Positions 32,375 to 45,500 of a stretch of DNA of 64,000 nt are shown here, piece by piece. This stretch comes from Mytilus edulis (lineage: Eukaryota; Mollusca; Bivalvia; Mytilida; Mytilidae), in the NCBI RefSeq assembly GCF_963676685.1, contig NC_092353.1, forward strand, positions 5,918,207 through 5,982,206, in the 5' to 3' direction. Both the position numbers and the translations under genes were made by a program. A model generated the notes under the pieces. It worked only from the letters and a program-made list of their open reading frames with translations, did not search any database and was not told where the DNA came from. Position 1 is the first letter of the stretch. Every line of letters begins with the position of its first letter.

Positions 32375-32532
32375 AGACGCTGTTTACAAGATGTTGCGCA
32401 TGCGTGTCTATTTTTGTTGAAGGGAAAAACCCAAAGTGGGGTAATTCTTTTTCAAGTGTGAACCGGTGTAATTAATTCGGATTAACTAACCTGGGTTCGA
32501 CCCGGTTTAGATTTCATAGTGTGAACACGGTA

Positions 32533-32832
32533 TTATTGTTCAAAATATTTGAAGAAATTAAACAAAAGCTCTGTTATTTCACTTTTGACGATGCGAATTT
32601 AAGCATGGATGCAATTTGGGTACTACTCATTAAAGAATCATTGATGGTTTGGAGGTCACTTCAGACCAATTTTTCTATGATTCCACATGGATTCAAAATT
32701 AAATTTGTGAAACCATATAGGAATAATGATACATCTACAAAATAAACACATAATGAAAACTTTTGTCTGAAGCATAAATAAACGTAGGTTAAAAACTGTC
32801 AAAATAGGTGCAATTTGGGTACCCTCGCGTTA
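32533..32832. repeat. GTACCCAAATTGCAC MITE, copy A, right part
   Basis: Continues the MITE interrupted at 23120 and ends GGTGCAATTTGGGTACCC..CGCGTTA, the inverted counterpart of the left end. It matches 54170-54456 (AAGCTCTGTTATT, TTTAAGCATGGA.GCAATTTG, GTTTGGAGGTC). Confidence 0.85.
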
Positions 32833-32861
32833 ACTATGTATTCGTTATTTTTTTTCAGTGT

Positions 32862-33308
32862 TGGTTGCATTTCTGTAAACATTGACAATGCAATGTTCAA
32901 CTCCTTTTACAGTTAAACCTGTACCGTTTTAACTATGAAGTTTTGAATAAATTACCTAGAATGGAAACTTTTTCTGCATTACTATTTTTTTCAAAGGTCA
33001 CAATATAGGTCTGTGCGGCATATTTTCAATTCATATTAGCCGAACTTCTAAGAAACACTAACTCTAAATTTCTTAACTACCCCTACCTTCAGGCTTGACT
33101 TTAGACTACCACAGATTTCCATATCACCAATATGCATTTGTATATTTCCTGGTAACATTCCCAAGTTATGTCTCTATGCGATGAAACATAGAGATCATAA
33201 CTGGGAACCAGTACGTAAACAAAATTAAATGTATGTGAATACATGTATAATATATCTCACAAAAAGAGGCGTGGTTTGAGAAACACCTGTATTTACAAAG
33301 TGCAACCT
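32862..33308. repeat. MITE, AGGTTGCA family, copy 2
   Basis: Starts GGTTGCATTTCTGTAAACAT and ends TATTTACAAAGTGCAACCT. It shares GGTCTGTGCGGCATATTTTC and AACTGGGAACCAGTA.GTAAA with copy 1 at 2262. Confidence 0.8.
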
Positions 33309-33335
33309 ATACAAACATTTATTTAAATAGAAAAG

Positions 33336-33555
33336 GGGCCTCGGTGGCCGAGTGGTCTTAGTAGTTACTATTGTACTCACTAGTCAGTCAACACTGAGGT
33401 TGTGAGTTCGAACCCCACTCGACTCCAATCTTAATTGACTAGGATTGTCAGTTTTTCTGTCGTAGGTCGGTAGTTTTCTCCGGGCACTCCGGCTTCCTCC
33501 ACCAATAAACACTGGCCGCCACGAAATAACGGTGCTTAAAAGTGAAAAAAAGTTT
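33336..33555 (+). mobile_element. tRNA-derived SINE, V-SINE/RUDI-like
   Basis: The head resembles a Ser/Leu-type tRNA: A-box-like GGTGGCCGAGTGG and B-box-like GGTTGTGAGTTCGAACCC, the internal RNA polymerase III promoter. The body has TTTTCTCCGGGCACTCCGGC followed by TTCCTCCACCAATAAA, which resembles the conserved central domain of V-SINEs; RUDI is such a SINE in molluscs. The clover leaf is not closed by a matching acceptor stem, so this is not a tRNA gene. Confidence 0.7.
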
Positions 33556-34470
33556 TCCTTTTACAGTACATTTTATACACCCATCCCTGATGCAGTTTCT
33601 TTACGAACTTGAAAACAAGACTTTATTTATTGCCAGCTTACCCTGTGTTCATGTTTTCTGACATGAAATACCTAGAAGCTGTTTAAAACTATTCTGATAA
33701 CAAATTGAAAGCATTTCAGAATACTATAAATGTAATGTTTATCAATCAGTCAATCATTTAACACATTCAAGATTATATAAAGTATCCAATCTTACCTTTG
33801 TCTCTAGTCCACATATTACTGTTTGCCTATTTCTCAAAGAAAATTTACAATTTCTGCCTCAAATGGTAAGTTTGGAAATCTTGTCACAAGAGAATCAGGT
33901 CTAAAAGGTAAAATCACAAAATACTGAACTTAGAGGAAAATTTAATCGGAAAGTTCATAACCACCACATAGTTAGGCAAATATATGAACTAGAAGTGTTA
34001 AAACAAAGACATTTTTGCAATAGTTGTATGTATGCAGATAAGAATTTGATGTGTGAATTCACTAAAAGTTTTATAGAAATGGCTACTCACATCTGATTTT
34101 TTATAACTTACAAGCACAGTTATTGTTTTCTTTACCAAAAGTCTTTAAAATAATGAAATTATAGCAATAACAAGTTAAATTATTAGTTTTACGAACCAGG
34201 AGGTAGGCATTTTTCTCTGTCTTTTTTGTCCCTGGGGCCTGAAATTTTCTTAATTATTCTGTCGTTTCTAGCAATATCAAGTACATATTTAGGATAGAAC
34301 ACACTATTGTATTTTTTATTGTGGTATTTTTGTATTTCTTTTTATGTCGCGGTGACAAAATATCACATTTAGGTGTTACGGTTTACTTGTGGGTTGTCGA
34401 AAGGAAAAACACTTTCTATATGAGTTAATTTCATTAAAACTTTTGTATGTTCTCTTTTTTCTACCTAAAT

Positions 34471-34763
34471 AGGTTGCATTCCTGTAAATATTGACAATGC
34501 AATTTTCCATAAGAACTCCTTCTATTACGGCTAAAACTACCAATTTTATGTAAAGTTTTGAAAAAAGATATATATCAAGAATGGAAAGTTTATATGCACT
34601 CCTATTTTTTTCAAAGGTCAAAATATAGTCTCTATGAGATGAAACATAGAGATCATCACTGGGAACCAGTACGTAAACAAAATTAATTGTCTATAAATAT
34701 TACATATCTCCCCAAAAGTAGATGTACGTGCTTTGAGAAACAGCTGTATTTACAAAGTGCAAC
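34471..34763. repeat. MITE, AGGTTGCA family, copy 3 (internally deleted)
   Basis: AGGTTGCATTCCTGTAAATA at the left and TATTTACAAAGTGCAAC at the right. It matches copies 1 and 2 at both ends but lacks about 150 internal bases (the GCGGCATATTTTC part). Confidence 0.75.
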
Positions 34764-35457
34764 GTGTAAGCCCGGATTAGGTATACTAGAAGTTAAACAT
34801 AGAATTGGGTGTCACTTTATCTAAACAATAGACAAAGTAGCAAAAAATGCCTACAATTGAGGAATGTTACATAAGTAATAATGACACTATGGATAAGTAA
34901 TGATATTCAGATTACAGAAAAGTATATAAAAAAGTAAAAGGGCAAAAATACTAAACTGCGGGGAAGATTCCTAACTAACTAGATTCAATTTGTAGGAATT
35001 ATACCAATGAAAATCAAAATTGGTCAAATTTGTTGTTAGAAATCGTGTTAGCTCAAACTTTTTATATTAGTTATTCTAATGTCAAATTACAGTGTTAACA
35101 ATGCTACAATAGGGTAGTGCAGTATTTATTTTGCATTTTTCATTTGTTTAGAATTGAAATCTATGAAACCTGTTTATTGTTAAAGGTTAACGGTAAGAAG
35201 ATAGATTTGAACGACAATTTCATATGATCTTCGTTTTTATTGAGTTTCTCGTTGAATTGTTTTATTACTTATTAAAATATACTTATATATGAATAACAAA
35301 ACAAACAAAAACACGGTTTTTTTTTTATTTCAGAAGAATCATTACTGGTATTTCAAGTTGTCGGAATAAGCCCGGATAACTGTAATTTTGAATTTATATT
35401 TGTTCTGTTAAACCATTAATCCACACCTGGGTTTAAACAAAATTTCGACATTGAGAC
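34764..35457 (+). other. 5' flank of plus-strand IAP gene
   Basis: AT-rich with no ORF. A polypyrimidine tract and CAG at about 35317-35334 could be the acceptor of an exon carrying the 5' UTR and the ATG at 35458, which would place the promoter further upstream. No TATA box that I can defend. Confidence 0.35.
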
Positions 35458-36559
35458 ATGTTAAAGAACGTTGAGAAATATCATCAGGCGAAATCTATTA
35501 ACACCATGAAAAGGAATGAATTGAATTCGAGTAGTAGGCAAGCAATTGACATTCATGGAAATAATGAGTTCATTCCTCTTTCATTAATTTGGAAACTAAA
35601 AAATAGAAATTTTGAAACATTTACGAAATCCGAAAAGGGATTCATCAATGACATATGGGGGGATGTTTATACAATGATCACTAATAGATGTTTAAAAGTT
35701 TTGCCTTCGAATCACATCAGGAACAGAGGAAGTCGTAAAAGAAATAAACATGGTGTTCTCATGTGGGACAGCAGCAAACAGGCTAGTTCAGATGTAAATC
35801 CATTAATTTCATCGGGTGAAAGACTAAATACTTTCACAAATTGGTCGATTTCTAGTTGTAAGTGGTGGCCTAGAATGTTATCTGATGCTGGGTTTTATTA
35901 CAATCACACCGACTTGGAATGTTTTCAGTGCAGATTCCGAACAAACCCTACAAACTGGCTTCCAAATGAAACACCAAAGGAAGCTCATGCACGAATTAGT
36001 CCAAAATGTGCATTTGTAAAATTGTACAAGCAATCTGCACGATCGGATAAACCTAAAAGTCCAGAACAAATAAGTAGTTGTGATCGTCCAATAAATCACA
36101 AAGATAACTTTAATATGAAACACAGTATATCCGAACAAAATGGCAATTTCACACCTGAGTATGTCGTTGTTCCTCATCAAAACACGAATGTAATGCAGAC
36201 AAGGGCCCTTGTAAAACCATTGCTTTCAAATGATGATAATGCATTTCATAGAGGAGGGATTCATTCAGATAATTCAAACATACAATCACCAAGTGACATT
36301 AAAACAGCGACGTCTACTGTTTGTGATTCTGCAAACAATCCAAGTTATACGGAACATTCAATCCAACCGACTATAGATGCTATGAATAGTCAACTCACAA
36401 TTGACGGTTTTCAATCTAGAATTCAGGCACCAGAAGAGCCAGAATATAGGTATCCTCAATATCATACATACTCGTCAAGATATCAATCTTATGGAAATTG
36501 GCCGTTCCCACACAAACAAACAGCTCATAGTTTATCAGAAGCCGGGTATTTTTACACAG
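35458..36559 (+). CDS. IAP (plus) exon 1: N-terminal region, BIR1, start of BIR2
   Basis: A frame of 367 codons plus one base, ending at donor GTAAGT after HSLSEAGYFYT. The first ~118 residues are basic and not a recognised domain. BIR1 has the x18 loop as in the paralogue (C-x2-C-x18-H-x6-C). A Ser/Asn-rich linker (about 190-335) joins it to BIR2, which starts near YGNWPFPHKQTAHSLSEAGY. Confidence 0.85.
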
Positions 36560-39500
36560 GTAAGTTTATCTTAATACTTTTACACTACAGATTGTACTTG
36601 AAAATGATTGTTTACATTCCGTACGTTTTTGTTGACCAATTTTTGCGCCTTATGTCCACTATTCACTAGGTACACAGAACGACGGATTACAATTATAAAA
36701 AAAAACAATAGAAATACAAGGATTCAAAAACATAAAGATCTAACATTAATCAGTCTCTCTTAAGACTAATGATTTTTTTTTGTAAACGAAACGCGCGTCT
36801 GGTGTAAATATAAAAATTTAATCCTGGTATCTGATGAGTTTATTTAGAAGATGACAATTGGGAGTATAGTGTAATGAAACATATTGAATTGTAATTTACC
36901 ATTTACATTAGATTATTAATCTTGTAGTTTGTTAGTTACTAAGAAGTTAGTTTGATCGAAATGTGTGATCAAATAGTTTCTTATGGAGGTCTTAGCTATG
37001 AATGTTTATGTAAAAAAAGGACAAAGTTTCAATCTAAATCGACACAAAAAAAATTCGGTTCGTTTGCTAGAGGACACCTATTTTTTCCAAAATTTTGGAT
37101 TTGCACCTGAAGTTAACATTTATAGTTTAGATTAGAACTGACATAGATTTGATATGATGGATTAAATGTTGCAGATCTAGAAAAAAAAAGTCATTTTGGT
37201 TTTACGTCTGCAAATTAAGACATATGCAATACTTAGTATGCTATTTTGTAAATATCACAATTATATATAGATATACGCATTATTTTTACATGGGTCCATT
37301 CTGTGTTAATATTCTTTTTTGTATCGTTTAATTATTGTGTACTGCTTATTTTGAACCCTAGGTGAAAATGACATTGTTCGATGTTTTTGTTGTGACCTGG
37401 GGTTAGCAGAATGGGATCCAAAGGATAACCCATGGACTGAACACGCACGTCACAATCCTAGATGTATATTTTTGTTAACGGAAAAAGGAAAACAATTCAT
37501 TGATGATATCCAGAAAGACTGGCGAAAGGTTTGTATTCAGTTCATACGGCTATAAACAAACACATGAAATAGTATAAAGTGCTGTAAACAGTAAACAAAT
37601 AACCCATTCGAAGTTACATATTCTAATGATTTTTGTCTCTAAGTAATTGTAACATTTATTATATGTGTGCAAAACTAACACCGCATATAAAGATTAGGTC
37701 ACCACTTGCGCACTGTATGACAAACGTCCATTGTCCTTTGTCCTTGACCTTATTTCAGGGTTTAGCGACTGCTTTAAAAAAAATGGTTTTGATATGAATT
37801 TTTCATTTGTTAAGAGTATTCGGATAACTATATGTGGAATATTGGTTTCTTGCAATGGTTACATGTCTGACAGACAGAGTTCACATGACCTTGGCCTTAA
37901 TTCATGGATCAAGGTCAAATTCACAGAAACTGTACGCGGTAGGTCAACAATATATGGTGTATGGAATAATTTTAAGGCGAACATATTAGTCAGGCAAGTT
38001 TCATCTTGCCTTGACCCTTGTCTTCATTATTAATTAAATGGTTAATGTTAAGTTGATGTGTTTCAGTCGGTTTTTAATAATTATATTAACTAGGTCAATT
38101 TTATTTGGTTTGAATGATTGTAAAGTGTAGCATGTACCATATGACTATCTCATTGCATGGTTGATTTGGTCAATGTGAGTTTTGTGTACACATAAACAAG
38201 AAGATGTGGTATGAGTGCCCATGCGACAACTCTCCGTCGAAGTCGCAAGGTGTAAAAAGTAAACAATTATAGGTTAATATAATTCGGTATTCAGCACGAG
38301 GCCTTGGTTCACACCATACAGCAAGCTATAAAGGATCCCAAAATGACTAGTGTAAAACCCTTCAAAAAGGAAATCCAACGGTCTTATGATATTAAAAAAA
38401 AAAGAAAATCACTCTAAACCACACCAACAAACGACCACCCCGGAACAACAGGCTCAATATAATGTCTGTCTGAGAGAAATTATCTGCCCTGACCTTCTTG
38501 TCATGATTCTTCAAAAATGTTAATTGTATCAGTTGTAAAACAAGCATGTGAACTATTGTTGTTTAAAACAGTTAGATAGTCAGTGTTCCTGACACATCTG
38601 TTTGACTGAAAACGTTCAATATATTCCTTGGTTGTGTAGAATGCTATTGATTTGTAAAAAAATACGATATATGTGCAATTTGTATCAAAATGAATGAATA
38701 CACGCATCTCTATTAGAATGAATAATCAAACAAATTTACATCATTAGGAAAGTGATATCACATTTGCATTTGCATGAGTGCATAACCAAGAGTGGAGGAT
38801 AAAGTTAGGTCAAAATACACTACAAACCATTAAAAGTCTGAAATGGCCTATATCTGTACTTGACTTTACTGATTTTTACTCGACCAGTCTGAATTCGTCT
38901 GAGATTTACTTGATAATACTTGACTGTAGTCTGAACCATACTTAACAGTCTGAATGTGTACTTGACCAGTTCTTAACCGTTTTATACTAGTCTGAACCGT
39001 ACTCGACCTAGTCTGAACCATACTCGACCAAGTCTTAACCAAACTAGACCTATTCTTTGTATCTATCAACTGAATTTTATCAATTTAGATTTTCTTTTGA
39101 TAAAAATGAAATTTGAACAACAACTTGAAATTAAAAATGTACAGTATTGAAATTAAAATTTCACAATAATCAATCATAATATAACTTCAACTCAATATTA
39201 ATCAACACTTACATAATAATATATATCAACTTTTAAAATATAAATAAAACAAGCTGATCAAATAATCTAAAAAAATATTTTTAATATTATTCAAAATTTT
39301 ATGAATATTTCGGAAGTATTGTATGGTAACTGGACTAATTTCACCATTAACTTAAGCCTAGTATAGATTTATGGTGTCAGTTGAGTTCAGGTAATAATGC
39401 AGTGAATGTTTTTTATAAAGATATATATAAAATAGTATATAAAACAACTAATAAATTAAAAAAAAACGAGATCTTAATTGTTTTGTTTTATTAAACCAAT

Positions 39501-42500
39501 AATTTAATATATAATCATTATAATAGAATTTCCATAGCAATCATTGATAACCTTTTTAAAAAAGGAAATGTATTCCAAAGTAACAGTAACAAACATTTTC
39601 AATTAATTTAATATTTTTTGTCAAATTAATCTGGCATACATAAAGCACTTTAATATGTTCTAATTACCTCAGTACATGTGTGTTTTACAGGTAAAAAGAA
39701 AGCCCTATTTCTTAAATTCGTGTATTACTTATCTAGTACATACATGTATATTCGAAAGGCCTTGTTATTTAATTTAAACAGGATGTTGCAATTTTGAATC
39801 TATGTTGCTGTTATTTAGAATTTAATACCTCTGACCAGGTGTGGTCTTATTTATGAGTTTTTCCCCAAGCAGAGGTTATACTTTATATTTCACCACTTAT
39901 CAGAAAAACAATTTTATTTATCTATTTAATTTTATCCCTTTTTGATATAAATTATATATACATGTAATATATTTTTTTTATTCTAAATATAATCAGAGAT
40001 ATATTTTTTTTATAAGGTTAACATCTTTTATAAATTTTGTTGGCTGTTGTTATATATGTCAGTTAAAAAGAAATTTATTTTAACAGTTAAAAAAGTAAAG
40101 GTTTTTTTGGTCTAGTATGGTTCAGACTGGTCGAGTATTGTTCAGACCTTTGGTTAAGTATGGTTTAGACTGAAAAAATAGGTCGAGTACATGTCGAGAA
40201 TGGGTTAAGACTGTTTTAGACTGGTCGAGTAATAGTTCAGACTATTTTCAACGGCAAAACCCCAAAGGGTCAAGTACGATTCAGTACAGTCAAGTATGGT
40301 TCAGACTGGGGTCGAGTAATGTCAAGTAAAAATCAGACCAATTCAGACTGGTCGAGTAAAAATCAGTACAGTCGAGTACAGATATAGGCCATTTCAGACT
40401 TTAATGGTTTGTAGTGATAGTGATTTGTTAATGCCGACAATGTAAACAGAGAAAAAAAGCAAACTTTCAATAAATAAAGGGTGGTATGGCCCTTACACCC
40501 CCGCCTCGACCTGACTTTATTTCAATTTTTTTTTATAATTGACATATTTCATCTTTAAACGGCTATGTTAAGAAAACAATAGTGTAATGGTGTAATCTGA
40601 TGAACAACAGGATTAAATCAGCTCATTTCAGTCTACAGATCTTTTCATTCAATTGTCTTAAGAAAAAGATATACAAATTGAAAGCGGGTATTTTGGAAAC
40701 CACTAGAAGAAAACTCTCCTTAATGTTTACCCAATTAACTTCAATATTACTTTTAAATCAATTAGGGGTTAACTGTATTGTATTTCACACTTGGCCTTAG
40801 TAAACCAGGATAGTTTTTATACGACCGCAAAAATGTTTTTGTGATCGTACAATATGGTATGATGTCGTCTGCGTTGTCGTCGTCGTCTGCGTCGTCGTCC
40901 GAAAACACTTTGGTTTCCGGACAATTACTTTAGTTTAAGAGAATGGATCTGTATGAAATTTTTTAAGAAGGGTCAATACCACCAGAGGAAGGTTTCGATT
41001 GATTTTGGGGATGATTGTTCCAACCGTTGAGGAATTAGGAGCCCAAAAGTGGCCTAAAAGAAGCATTTGTCTAGTTTCAGGATAATAACTTGTTTTTAAG
41101 TATTTTGATTGCTCTACAATTGTACCACAATGTTTAATACCACAAGAAGAAGTTTGTGAATTATTTTAGGGGTTATGGGGGCTAACAGTTTAGGAATTCG
41201 GGAGCCAAAAAAGGCCAAATTAAACATTTTTCTAATTTCCAGACAATAACTTTTGTTTAAGTGAATGGATATCTCTGAAATTGTACTACAAGGTTCCATA
41301 CTACAAAGGAACGACTAGGATTGGGTTTTAGGGTTATTGCATAAAAGGGGGTTTCAAAAAGGTTGGGTGGGGGATAATTTTGTCAAATCTTTTTAGCGGA
41401 TTCATATTTTTTGTAAATTTTTTAAAAATTTTAATTTTTTAAAAGTTTCAAGAAGAAATCTTCAATTGCAAAGTATTTGCACAATAGATTTGTGACATCT
41501 TTGACCAAATTTATTTTGTGTCAGAAACCTATATTATGTCAAAAATGTGTTCACAATCCAAATTCAGACAGTATCAAGCTTGAATATTGTGTCCACATTT
41601 GCCCCAACTGTTCAGGATTCAAACTCTGCGGTCGTATCAGGCTGCTCTCAGCGAAGCTTATTATTTAAATTTAAATTGAGTTTAACGCGTAGACGTTTTT
41701 ATACTTTTCGTACACTTCTGAGTGGTTAAGATATCGACAAAAGAAAAAATTTATGGCACAAAATGTGTCTTTTTAGTTTCATTTTGAAACATTACATACA
41801 CAAAAAATGTGGCTTTCCTTTGTTACCACGGTTAAAGACTAGTAGGATGTGAAATCTAACCATGAAAAATATTTGTCAAATGAAATTATGAATCTAAAAG
41901 AATGGCATTAGAAGATGCAATTATCACTGTTAATTCGGTTTGCCCTGTCTGTCTGATGCAAAGTAATCTCTTTTTTTCAATTTGCAATTATAATTCTGTT
42001 AATTGTCACGACGTCGCAAAAACATTTATTATTTATTTGAGACATGTTTCGAAGCAACACCGATACGGACGAGTTTTTAGTGAGACCCTTTTCTTAAATA
42101 TCAATTTACTGTATCGGCTGATGGGATACTCACCAAATATGAACTTTTTCATTTGATTTGGTAAACTTGTAAGTATTTAAAAATTTTATTTTACAGATAT
42201 ATAACCCAAAACATGCCGCTTTTGACGATAAGGAATCGCGTATAGCAACATTTGATGATTGGAGACGAGACATTGAACAAACCCCTGAAATCAATGCACA
42301 TACATAATTTGTTAGAATTGTCTTGAGCACCCAATTATCCCGTAACGTTGGGAGGAGATGTTGCAACGGTACAATTTGTAAAATCAGTTTAAAAAGGCTA
42401 GACTCTTAAGATATGTACATAACAAAAATATTCCCCAAAAGACTGAAGGCACAGTATTGATTCAAGATTACTCGCTGTAACTGTTTAAATATTATTATTG

Positions 42501-45500
42501 TTAATATTATAAACGCATACCAAAATGTTCTTTTAAAATTTTGGAGAATAAATACAGACTTACACTCTTCACACGGAAGAGTTCCTGTTTATGTTTGAAA
42601 CTACGACTTTTTTTTGTAGGCGAGGACGATGTTGTCCGCTGTCATTATTGTGATGGAGGACTACGTAACTGGGAACCAGGAGACGTTCCATGGGAGGAAC
42701 ATGCGCGCTGGTTTCCATTCTGTAAATTTGTTATCAAAATGAAAGGGCGAGAGTATATAGAGGAAATAAGAGCTAAATATGAGGTGAGTGTATTTTCAAC
42801 ACCATTTGTGTCTTTAGGCGCATTAACTGGTTTTCGCTGTCATTATTTTAACTTTTGTTTGGTTCATAATCACACCTTTTGTTTGCAGGACAAGACCGAC
42901 AAGCATTTGTAACGTTTGGGAAGCGAACGATACAATTACAAATAATATTAATGTACAAAGGTAACATGATAAATGACGGTGTCCGATTTTATATAATTCA
43001 GATACAAATATAACGCTTTATGAAAACTGAATACATTCCGAAAGAGATATAACCATGTCCTAAGTATGTACATGTACAAAATGTAGCACCAATTAAAAAA
43101 CTTAAAATAGAATGTTCTTAATCAATCAGTCTTTATTTTAATGGCAGTTACCTTTAGTTAATGCTTGTAAAGGAATATTATTATACTTTCCTCTTTATAT
43201 CTTTGTAAAATAAAATCTGTAAATACTTCTAAGGAGAGACAGCGCTCGGGAAATCAAGCAGAGATCAGTAACAACAGAAGCTTAGACTTGCCAGGTATTT
43301 ATCTTACAAATCAAAACCAAAATTTACCTTAAACAAGCATTCCATTTTGTTTCTTTTGATAATCATGATGATTATTCGGACTTAACATTCTGAAAATCAA
43401 ACCAAAATACACAGAAATCATTTACCATATGTCAATTTACGGCCTTCAACAATGGGAAAAAAAATATACCGCATAATCAGCTTATCAGCCCCGAAGTGAC
43501 AGATGTAAAACTTTTATAGGACAATATCGTATAATACCGATTTCCTTGTGCTGTACACTTGATAAATAAGGGGAACTTAATAAGAAAGTAGGATATTCAT
43601 TTAAGAAAAAGTCTTTAAAAGAGTAATACAACTCTACATGAAAAATGTGTCCGTCCTTGTTTTTGTACAGTAACATAATTAATGAACTGTAAAATGGTGC
43701 AACACTCAATGAGGTGTATGCATCCGAATACGCATTTATCTGTCAATTTTCTGACAACGGGGACCCCAAAAATCAAATGCACGAAAATCAAATGCACGAA
43801 AGCCAATGATCTAGTGTATAAAACCAAAACGTACCACTTAAAGTATGTCAATACCGAGCATGTGTCTACAAGGAAGATAGTATTATGGGAACCCAAGTTT
43901 CAATGTGCTTTCATGTTTGTTATTCATCCTGTTTTTGAATTGAAGTCCTAATACAATGAAAATTTGTACTCGCTTAATAAAATATTGTTGGCAATTTCCA
44001 CTTAGTATCAAAACCGTAGCAATATGTGTTTTCTTTTATATTTTCACAGCAACACAATTTACTTCAATAAAAAAGCCTGAAGAGAAAGGTAATTTAATCA
44101 TTTTGTTATAAAATAAGGGTTTTTTAACGCTGAAATTCTATTCTACGACAAGTTTCTTTATTATCTCTTTTCATTAAGCTCTAAATGTACGAGTTGTTTC
44201 TGTTAGTATGAAAAGCAATTAAAAAGCTAGCAAACATTTTCAGTGACATTAAACAGCTGTACTAATTATGTTCTACAGAGTCATCCATGGACTCATTGCA
44301 ATTCCATCGCTAGACTAACTCCTTGTACATGTACAGATACTAGAACAAGCAAATTACATACTCGATCATTTCGACAAATATCCACCTCAAAAGACAGTTA
44401 CAAATAGTCATTTTTCCACAAACAATAATCCAATGGAACATTTTGCCACAAGTTGTGATAGCATGTCAGACAATTGAAACCTTAAGAGAATAGTTGGTAC
44501 CATCTGTTCTCCACAACATAAATATCAATGTGCACATATTTTGTATCACTTGTAGTCTTTTCTATGATGAAAATATCACCATTTTTAAAGTAATCTACAA
44601 ATTAAAACAATATTTTTTTGTTCTACTATAATTTTATTTACACACTCCGCGCATTCAACTGTTAGTAATCTTCAATTTAAATCAAGCTGAAACTGTATAT
44701 CAGAAGAAGAAGGAAAGAGAAAATGAATTATGTGCATAATCAGTGTAATCCTTTAGATTTTAAAATCTTTTAATTACATTTATTTTTTGGTCAAGCTTAA
44801 AACTTTTGATATCAATAATCATTTTTCATTCCACAGGCAAATTTAGCTCACGTAAATTTCACATGAAACTCAAATGGGAATTTAATTTCAATTCATCTCA
44901 AACGAGCTTATACATGAAACTCACGTGAACTTAAAAAATAAAAGAAATAGGTGTTGTTTTTGATTTCAAATATATTTAAAAATTGAAATTTTATTTCAAA
45001 TACTATATTTTCAAAATTCAAGTGAGTTTCACGTAACATTCTTGTGCGTTTCACCTGATCCTCGCATAAACTGACATCAAGCTCATTTCAGGCGAAATTC
45101 ACATGAGTTCAAATTTTCGTGATTTTTTTGTGTGTAAAAATTGGTTAAAGTACCGCTAATTATAACTTTCAACTCTTTAGAAATGCACTGGCTTGAATGC
45201 GTAGTAGTCCATTTTTGTCCGGTTTAGTAATCAGTTTGCAAAGGAAACGATTTGAGTTAAAAGTGTGTAATGATAAACCGCATACTAGGATGAATTATAT
45301 GACTGTTCTTCTTTCGGTTACATATACAATTCTTAAGAATTATGAAAAAAATACAATTTAAGAACAAAATAATTTTCACGAAATTATTTAATCATTTTCA
45401 CAAAATTATTTAATCTAATGATTGTGTTAATATCCGACATGTTTGCACTTCTAGCTATCTTTTAAATCATGTAAGGTGTAAATTGTATGTTTGGTCTTGT

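Larger units (their letters stand above)
23121..32532. mobile_element. PIF/Harbinger DNA transposon, about 9.4 kb
   Basis: Both ends share an inverted repeat: ACC.CGTTCACACTATG followed by AAACCGGGT.CGA and TTAATCCG on the left, with its counterpart at the right end. GTGTGAACACG boxes and GGGGCGAACCCGG repeats lie subterminally. It encodes the two Harbinger proteins: a DDE transposase (minus, 30687-32374) and a Myb/SANT-like partner (plus, 23384-28667), transcribed towards each other. The flanks are TAA (23118-23120) and TTA (32533-32535), consistent with the 3-bp TWA target site if one base has changed. The uninterrupted MITE at 53820 shows the pre-insertion site (ATATC.AATTGTTC). A TTAA-flanked MITE and several mussel repeats are nested in the introns. 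Confidence 0.9.

Noticed and set aside
31992-32420. 142-codon plus-strand frame opposite the transposase
   Set aside because: It is antisense to transposase exon 1, without motifs, and explained by the composition of that exon.
33336-33425. A functional tRNA gene (Ser/Leu-like)
   Set aside because: The A and B boxes are good, but no acceptor stem closes and a SINE body follows directly. It is a tRNA-derived SINE.
37731-38033. 100-codon plus-strand frame and similar ones at 27136 and 27530
   Set aside because: These are translations of the ~148-bp TTGACCT repeat family and do not conserve a protein between units.
38866-39069. 67-codon minus frame with repeated LVKTWSSMVQTRSSTVQT
   Set aside because: The protein repeat is produced by the GTCGAGTA/GTTCAGACT subterminal array of the CACTA-like element, not by a gene.
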